DNA from: B1SED10-75 sp964636865
Lineage (GTDB): Bacteria; Bacillota; Dethiobacteria; DTU022; PWGO01
Length of the DNA stretch: 29,203 nucleotides
Direction of reading: 5' to 3'
Assembly: GCA_964636865.1 (NCBI GenBank)
Contig: CAZWVJ010000022.1
Location: 1-29,203, forward strand
Translations under genes and position numbers: made by a program
Shown here: piece after piece, positions 25,259 through 29,203 of the stretch
Numbering within the stretch: position 1 is the first letter of the stretch
Layout of the letters: each line of letters begins with the position of its first letter
Notes under the pieces: model-generated
Databases searched by the model: none
Told to the model about the DNA's origin: nothing
The model's input: the letters and a program-made list of their open reading frames with translations, nothing else

Positions 25259-25425
25259 GGTGTCAAAAGGAACCGTCCCCTTTTGCACCCCCTTGGAAAC
25301 TGTTTATGGCGTAATCACCTCCTTATCAGTTTTATTGTAATTAATAAAAAACTCAAGGTGTCAAAAGGAACCGTCCCCTTTTGCACCTCCTGAAGGTGTC
25401 AAAAGGAACCGTCCCCTTTTGCACC
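25259..25425 (-). repeat. Three REP hairpins upstream of the transposase
   Basis: Copies at 25259-25289, 25357-25387 and 25395-25425, all in reverse orientation, with arms GGTGTCAAAAGG and CCTTTTGCACC around AACCGTCC. The first two are each preceded by AACTCAA and lie about 98 bases apart; the last overlaps the end of the MFS gene. Confidence 0.88.
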
Positions 25426-26763
25426 TCCTTGGGTGGGCTTGCCAAAGGTTGCTTCTTCGTGGGCGCGGTTTACTTCTTTTTCGGGGTAACGGGTGAAGAA
25501 GATAACTCCAACTAAGATGAAGGCTGCCGCCACGGGGCCGGTGAGTTGGATGCCCAGTGGCTGCTCCACGGTGCTGCCGAAGAATTCCAGCAGGCCGCCG
25601 GTAATAACAGTGGATATGCCCATAGCCAGCTTCATCACAAATCCCTGGGCGCCGAAGTACATGCCTTCGCGGCGCTGTCCGGTAAGTTTTTCTTCCAGGT
25701 CGGAGACGGCGGCTACTATGGCATCGGGCACCACAAAAATGGCGGCAACCGGTATGCCCATGAAGCCCATCAATATAAGGGCGGCCATATCTGCAGATAT
25801 TCCGGGTATAAATTCTTGCCCCATAAAGAAGATAAAGGGCAGGAAGATCATAAATGTGACCAGGGAAACCATCATCATTGCCTTTAAGCCGAATTTTTTG
25901 CAGCCGAAGTTGATAAAGGGGAATAATATAAAGGCTACTCCCAGGACGGCTCCGAAAAATAGGGCGATGTCTCCTTCGCCTCCTCCCATGAGCACTTGTA
26001 CATAAGCGGGAAGATTTAAAGTGACGATATTAAAGCCCAGCCAGAATGTTACGTTCGCCGCCAGGTATATGGAAAATGGTTTGTTGGTGAAAGTTGTTTT
26101 AAGCGCCTCTACCAACCCCAGGGTTGCCGGTTCGGTCTCGGCATAGTCCCTTTCTCTGATCAGTATGGGTGTGTAAAGCAAAAGCAGGCCCAGGGCGCCC
26201 ATAATCCACACCATTCCGTGGGGGCTGAGAGCATCAATAATCAGCCCTCCCCCGATAAAAGCAACTGCCACCCCCAGGATGCTAAATACTGCTTTCCAGG
26301 TAGCCAAATCTACCCGGTCCTTGTGAGTGCGTGCAAGTTCGGGAAGGAGGGCCAGGTAAGGGCAGACATAAGCTGTAAACAGGGCAAAATAAAGCCCCAA
26401 GAATATAGCCAGGTAAACATCGTTTAAGGGGGATTTACCCGCAATCGGTGGATAAAAAAGGGCAATAAAAACACCCACGTACAAGATGCTGCTGTAAAGC
26501 ATAAAAGGTATGCGCCGCCCCCTCGGACTGCTTAAATTATCGGACCAGCGGGCGATGAGAGGGTCGGCAATGGCATCTATGGTTCTCCCCAGGAACATGA
26601 TAATGCCAAAAAGCAGTGGTGTAACCAGCACTTCTTCTCCCCGGATGGGATTGATCACATAATAGTACATCAGATAGGTGATTAAGATGCGGTCGATAAG
26701 GTTAAAACCCCCCGCTCCCACACCGTATATTATTTTGCCCCACAAGGGTAGTTGCTTGACCAT
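25399..26763 (-). CDS. GPH-family MFS sodium/sugar-type symporter
   Basis: 454 residues with about 12 hydrophobic spans. The GRTIDAIADPLIARWSDNL...SPRGRR motif near residues 58-85 is the signature of the glycoside-pentoside-hexuronide:cation symporter family, which brings in sugars or related small solutes with Na+ or H+. The substrate is not evident. On the minus strand an AGGGGGT lies about ten bases before the ATG. The 3' end is unusual: from base 25425 the frame runs through a REP repeat, so residues 447-454 (GAKGDGSF) and the TGA stop are repeat-encoded. The original C terminus was therefore probably different. The gene is isolated, beside the transposase and divergent from the amidohydrolase. 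Confidence 0.88.
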   Translation of the reverse strand: MVKQLPLWGKIIYGVGAGGFNLIDRILITYLMYYYVINPIRGEEVLVTPLLFGIIMFLGRTIDAIADPLIARWSDNLSSPRGRRIPFMLYSSILYVGVFIALFYPPIAGKSPLNDVYLAIFLGLYFALFTAYVCPYLALLPELARTHKDRVDLATWKAVFSILGVAVAFIGGGLIIDALSPHGMVWIMGALGLLLLYTPILIRERDYAETEPATLGLVEALKTTFTNKPFSIYLAANVTFWLGFNIVTLNLPAYVQVLMGGGEGDIALFFGAVLGVAFILFPFINFGCKKFGLKAMMMVSLVTFMIFLPFIFFMGQEFIPGISADMAALILMGFMGIPVAAIFVVPDAIVAAVSDLEEKLTGQRREGMYFGAQGFVMKLAMGISTVITGGLLEFFGSTVEQPLGIQLTGPVAAAFILVGVIFFTRYPEKEVNRAHEEATFGKPTQGGAKGDGSF

Positions 26764-27235
26764 TCTTTGTTATACCCCCTTAGCCGGGTTTTCCCCTAAT
26801 TTCTCTTTTTCTCTTTACCTTCTTTACCTTCTTTACCTTCTTTCCCTCTCTGCCCTTTTACCTCATTAAGTCTTTGTTAAGTCATTGTTAAGTCTTTGTT
26901 TTTTTACTTCTTTGCCCTATTTCTCCTTATTTCCCCTCATTTCTCGCTCTACCACTATACTTTATCCCTTTTTCTAGGTATTATTCGCCGGTATATGATA
27001 AATTCCTCTTTACAGGCCTTTCATAGAATAAAGCTCAGCCGCTGAAAAACATAAATGGTCTACATATTTTATAGAAAAGGAATTTTATTCTTTTCTGCAG
27101 AAGAAAACCTGCCTAAGGGCACTAAAGTTTATAATTACTCGCATAAGTATAATTATTAATATTAAGTATTAGCATAATACATTTAGGAAAAAATATTCAT
27201 CCAGAGCACCAATCATAATTATTAAAGGAGAACTG
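26764..27235. other. Divergent intergenic region with low-complexity tandem repeats
   Basis: No gene. Contains a TTCTTTACC tandem run (about 26811-26846, four units, the outer ones imperfect), three 11-bp repeats (26866-26898), pyrimidine-rich sequence, and an AT-rich stretch with TATAAT-like hexamers before the amidohydrolase gene, none with a convincing -35 partner. Confidence 0.55.
26866..26898 (-). promoter_or_regulatory. Three phased 11-bp repeats, possible operator
   Basis: TTAAGTCTTTG, TTAAGTCATTG and TTAAGTCTTTG follow without a gap. Read on the minus strand, toward the MFS gene, this gives two TTAACA hexamers five bases apart plus a TTAATG, the spacing of PhoP-type boxes of Bacillus. 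It lies about 105-135 bases upstream of the MFS start. Regulator identity is a guess. Confidence 0.4.
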
Positions 27236-28714
27236 ATGGGGAATACTACCGGCAATATAACTATGAGGCAAATTACCCACGCATTTATCTGGTCACCCCG
27301 TGCCCTGATAGGTGAGGAGCTAACTTTACAAAATAACATTCTCCTGGAGGTTAAAAATAACCGCATAACTAAAATCCGGCAGATTTCCCCGGAGGAATTA
27401 TCCCCTTCCGACACCAATACGCCCCACCTCTATATTTTAGAAGATGATATAACCCTTATTCCCTGCCTCAAGGATGCTCATGTGCACATGGCTTTGGACG
27501 GTGGAAATTTTGACATTTCTCCGGCAAAAGGTGAGAAGGGCGCGGAGTGTGCAAATAATAAACAAGAAGAGCCAAATAATAATGAAGAAGGAAAACATCA
27601 TAAAGATGCGAAAAAGGAGAACGCCCATAGAAATAAGGCATCAGAAGAAGCGCTCATAGAAGAAAATCAAAATGGACTGGGATACGAAAGAAGCAAAGAC
27701 AGTAAGCAAAGAGAAAAAGAGTTCTTCAGAAAAAACCTGCAGGACCTGGAACTGTTTTGCAAGCAGGGAATAGGAGCCGTCAGGGATGGCGGAGATCTGC
27801 AAAGCTTGAATTTACGTTTAAAAAATTTCCTGGAGGCCGAAAACCTGGAAAACAGTGACGAAACTGCAGCAAGGGAAAATTTCGGAAGCACCGAAAAAAA
27901 CGGCGAAGAATATTTTACCCCCGGGATAGTTGCCACCGGCCAGGCTCTTCGCAGGAAAGGGAAATACGGTTCATTTCTGGGAAACGGGTATTCCACTCCC
28001 CGGGAGCTTAAAGCTGAACTGGCCCGCCTGCTGTTGGCAGGAGTAGATCAGGTTAAAGTCATTGTTTCCGGAGTAGTGAGTTTTAACAAATATGGCCGGG
28101 TCGGTTCCCCGGCAATGTCAACGGAGGAATTGGAACATGTGGTAAGCCGCTGCCACTCCCGGGGATTAAAGGTAATGGCCCATGCCAACTCACAGGCAGC
28201 GATTGAACGGGCCATAAAAGCAGGAGTAGATTCCATCGAACACGGGTATTTTATCACTCCGGGCCTGTTGGAAGCTATGTCTGCCCGGCAAATAGCCTGG
28301 GTGCCCACATTAATCCCTGTGGCGGCTCAGCTCAGAGAACCCCGGGTTTCAAGTTTAAACCTGCAGCAGAAAAATAATATAGATAGAATATGCCGGGAGC
28401 ACATGGATAAGATTGCTTTTGCCGCGGAAATAGGAGTTCCCCTGGGAATAGGAACTGATAGCGGCGCACCCGGGGTAAAGCACGGCAGCAGTTTATTTGA
28501 GGAGATGATGCTTTACCGTTTTGCCGGCATTGCCCCCCGGGAGATTTTGCGCGCCGCCACGATCACTAATGCCAAGATAATGGGAGTTCAAGATAGCATG
28601 GGCTGCTTGCAGGAAGGTAATAAACCTTGCCTCATTGGCGTCCGCGGCAACCCCATTGATGATTTTTCCGCGCTCCGACGCCTGGAATGGTTTTTCCGGG
28701 CGGAAGATGACTGA
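27236..28714 (+). CDS. Metal-dependent amidohydrolase with a charged insertion
   Basis: 492 residues of the amidohydrolase superfamily (imidazolonepropionase/prolidase-like branch). Visible metal-site elements are DAHVHMALDGG (His82, His84), a candidate bridging lysine in QVKVIVSG (about 272), the histidines in KVMAHANSQAAI (about 315) and SIEHGYF (about 334), and the catalytic Asp in GIGTDSGAPG (about 408). Such enzymes hydrolyse amide or cyclic amide bonds; the substrate is not known. Residues about 96-162 are a hydrophilic Lys/Glu/Asn-rich insertion right after the HxH motif, which the family normally lacks. AAAGGAG lies five bases before the ATG at 27236; a second ATG at 27263 is possible. 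No operon partner is visible. Confidence 0.85.
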   Translation: MGNTTGNITMRQITHAFIWSPRALIGEELTLQNNILLEVKNNRITKIRQISPEELSPSDTNTPHLYILEDDITLIPCLKDAHVHMALDGGNFDISPAKGEKGAECANNKQEEPNNNEEGKHHKDAKKENAHRNKASEEALIEENQNGLGYERSKDSKQREKEFFRKNLQDLELFCKQGIGAVRDGGDLQSLNLRLKNFLEAENLENSDETAARENFGSTEKNGEEYFTPGIVATGQALRRKGKYGSFLGNGYSTPRELKAELARLLLAGVDQVKVIVSGVVSFNKYGRVGSPAMSTEELEHVVSRCHSRGLKVMAHANSQAAIERAIKAGVDSIEHGYFITPGLLEAMSARQIAWVPTLIPVAAQLREPRVSSLNLQQKNNIDRICREHMDKIAFAAEIGVPLGIGTDSGAPGVKHGSSLFEEMMLYRFAGIAPREILRAATITNAKIMGVQDSMGCLQEGNKPCLIGVRGNPIDDFSALRRLEWFFRAEDD

Positions 28715-28831
28715 CGGCTGTTTCGCCGCGATACAGTTTCCGGAAAGCTTCCCAACAGGTTCGCGAGAACTTTATAAAATTAATGCCCCCCGGGAGTAAA
28801 ATCTTTGGGGATGAATTTTTTCAATAAAATA

Positions 28832-28977
28832 AGCTTGGAGAAGGAAATAGGAGCCCTCTTAGCTTGGGGAAGTAGATAGTAGCTCCCTTAGCTTGGAGAA
28901 GTAAAAATAGCCCTCTTAGATTAGGGAAGCGAATAGGAGGCATCTGAAATTGAGGAAGGGAAAAATACGAGCCATCT
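28832..28977 (+). repeat. 29-bp imperfect tandem repeat, five units
   Basis: Units start at 28832, 28861, 28890, 28918 and 28947 (29, 29, 28, 29 and 31 bases). The first three begin AGCTTGG(A/G)GAAG and end CCCTCTT or similar; the last two are more diverged. The period is not a multiple of three and no open frame covers it. Confidence 0.8.
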
Positions 28978-29080
28978 AAATTTTGGATTAAGGCCGCAAA
29001 ATATGCTAAAGTATAATCAAGTTAATATGATATTATATAATAAGAATTGAACTCTTTAGCATACACCGGGAGGACAAAAT

Positions 29081-29203
29081 TTGGAAGAACTGGGTGTTGA
29101 AACGCTACTATTGTTTGGTTACCTGAGCATAGCTTTGGCTGTGGGTGCTCTTTTTCGCAGCCAGCTTAAGTTTTTTCAGGACTATCTGATTCCCGGCAGT
29201 ATT
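29081..29203 (+). CDS. Sodium:glutamate symporter (GltS/ESS-like), 3' end outside window
   Basis: From the TTG at 29081 an open frame of 41 codons runs off the right edge: MEELGVETLLLFGYLSIALA, then VGALFRSQLKFFQDYLIPGS. The first hydrophobic span followed by a short basic loop and LIPGSI resembles the N terminus of GltS-type sodium:glutamate symporters (a remembered family feature). GGGAGG lies nine bases before the TTG, which decides the start. Only the N terminus is visible, so the family call is provisional. Confidence 0.6.
   Translation, partial: MEELGVETLLLFGYLSIALAVGALFRSQLKFFQDYLIPGSI

Noticed and set aside
28832..28977. CRISPR array suggested by the 29-base period
   Set aside because: The units are contiguous and imperfect with no spacers, and no cas genes are nearby.

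Overview
The window looks like the chromosome of an anaerobic Bacillota (Firmicutes) bacterium, possibly a Dethiobacter-like, Peptococcaceae-like or haloalkaliphilic acetogen relative. This assignment is an inference. It rests on AGGAGG ribosome sites with ATG, GTG and TTG starts, sigma-A type promoters, two MttB-family methyltransferases with a corrinoid protein, an ECF transporter under a cobalamin riboswitch, very acidic surface proteins, and dispersed GGGGACGGTTCC repeats. I saw no rRNA, tRNA, CRISPR array or prophage.

Layout. (1) 1-4600: two secreted dockerin-bearing proteins, a leucine-rich-repeat protein cut by the left edge and a seven-repeat RCC1 propeller, each followed by a hairpin terminator. 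(2) 4700-10300: a SAM-cycle group of sarcosine/dimethylglycine-type N-methyltransferase, adenosine kinase and S-adenosylhomocysteine hydrolase, then a CofE-like (F420-0:glutamate ligase family) protein. The gap after the methyltransferase holds decayed copies of its own 3' end. (3) 10340-11966: serA on the minus strand, convergent with the CofE-like gene and divergent from the next group. (4) 12475-16239: MttB-family protein, corrinoid protein, second MttB-family protein. (5) 16816-24298: promoter, cobalamin riboswitch with terminator, then a membrane-anchored DUF4430 protein, an alpha/alpha-toroid lipoprotein, a DUF4430 lipoprotein, EcfT, a fused double EcfA ATPase and an S component. (6) 24331-25425: a REP-associated tyrosine transposase bracketed by inverted REP hairpins, one of which forms the 3' end of the neighbouring GPH/MFS transporter gene. 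(7) 26764-29203: an intergenic region with phased 11-bp repeats, an amidohydrolase with a charged insertion, a 29-bp tandem array, and the first 41 codons of a GltS-like sodium:glutamate symporter.

How the genes fit together. Regions 2-5 form a coherent methyl-group and B12 theme. The methyltransferase would make betaine or a related methylamine using SAM; AhcY and adenosine kinase remove the inhibitory SAH; SerA supplies serine and hence glycine. The MttB/corrinoid set would demethylate a quaternary amine (glycine betaine is the obvious candidate) toward one-carbon metabolism and needs corrinoid, which the riboswitch-controlled ECF system would import. The two DUF4430 proteins and the toroid lipoprotein correspond in fold class to the beta and alpha domains of animal transcobalamin/intrinsic factor, so a split bacterial transcobalamin-like capture device feeding an ECF importer is the most exciting reading of this window.
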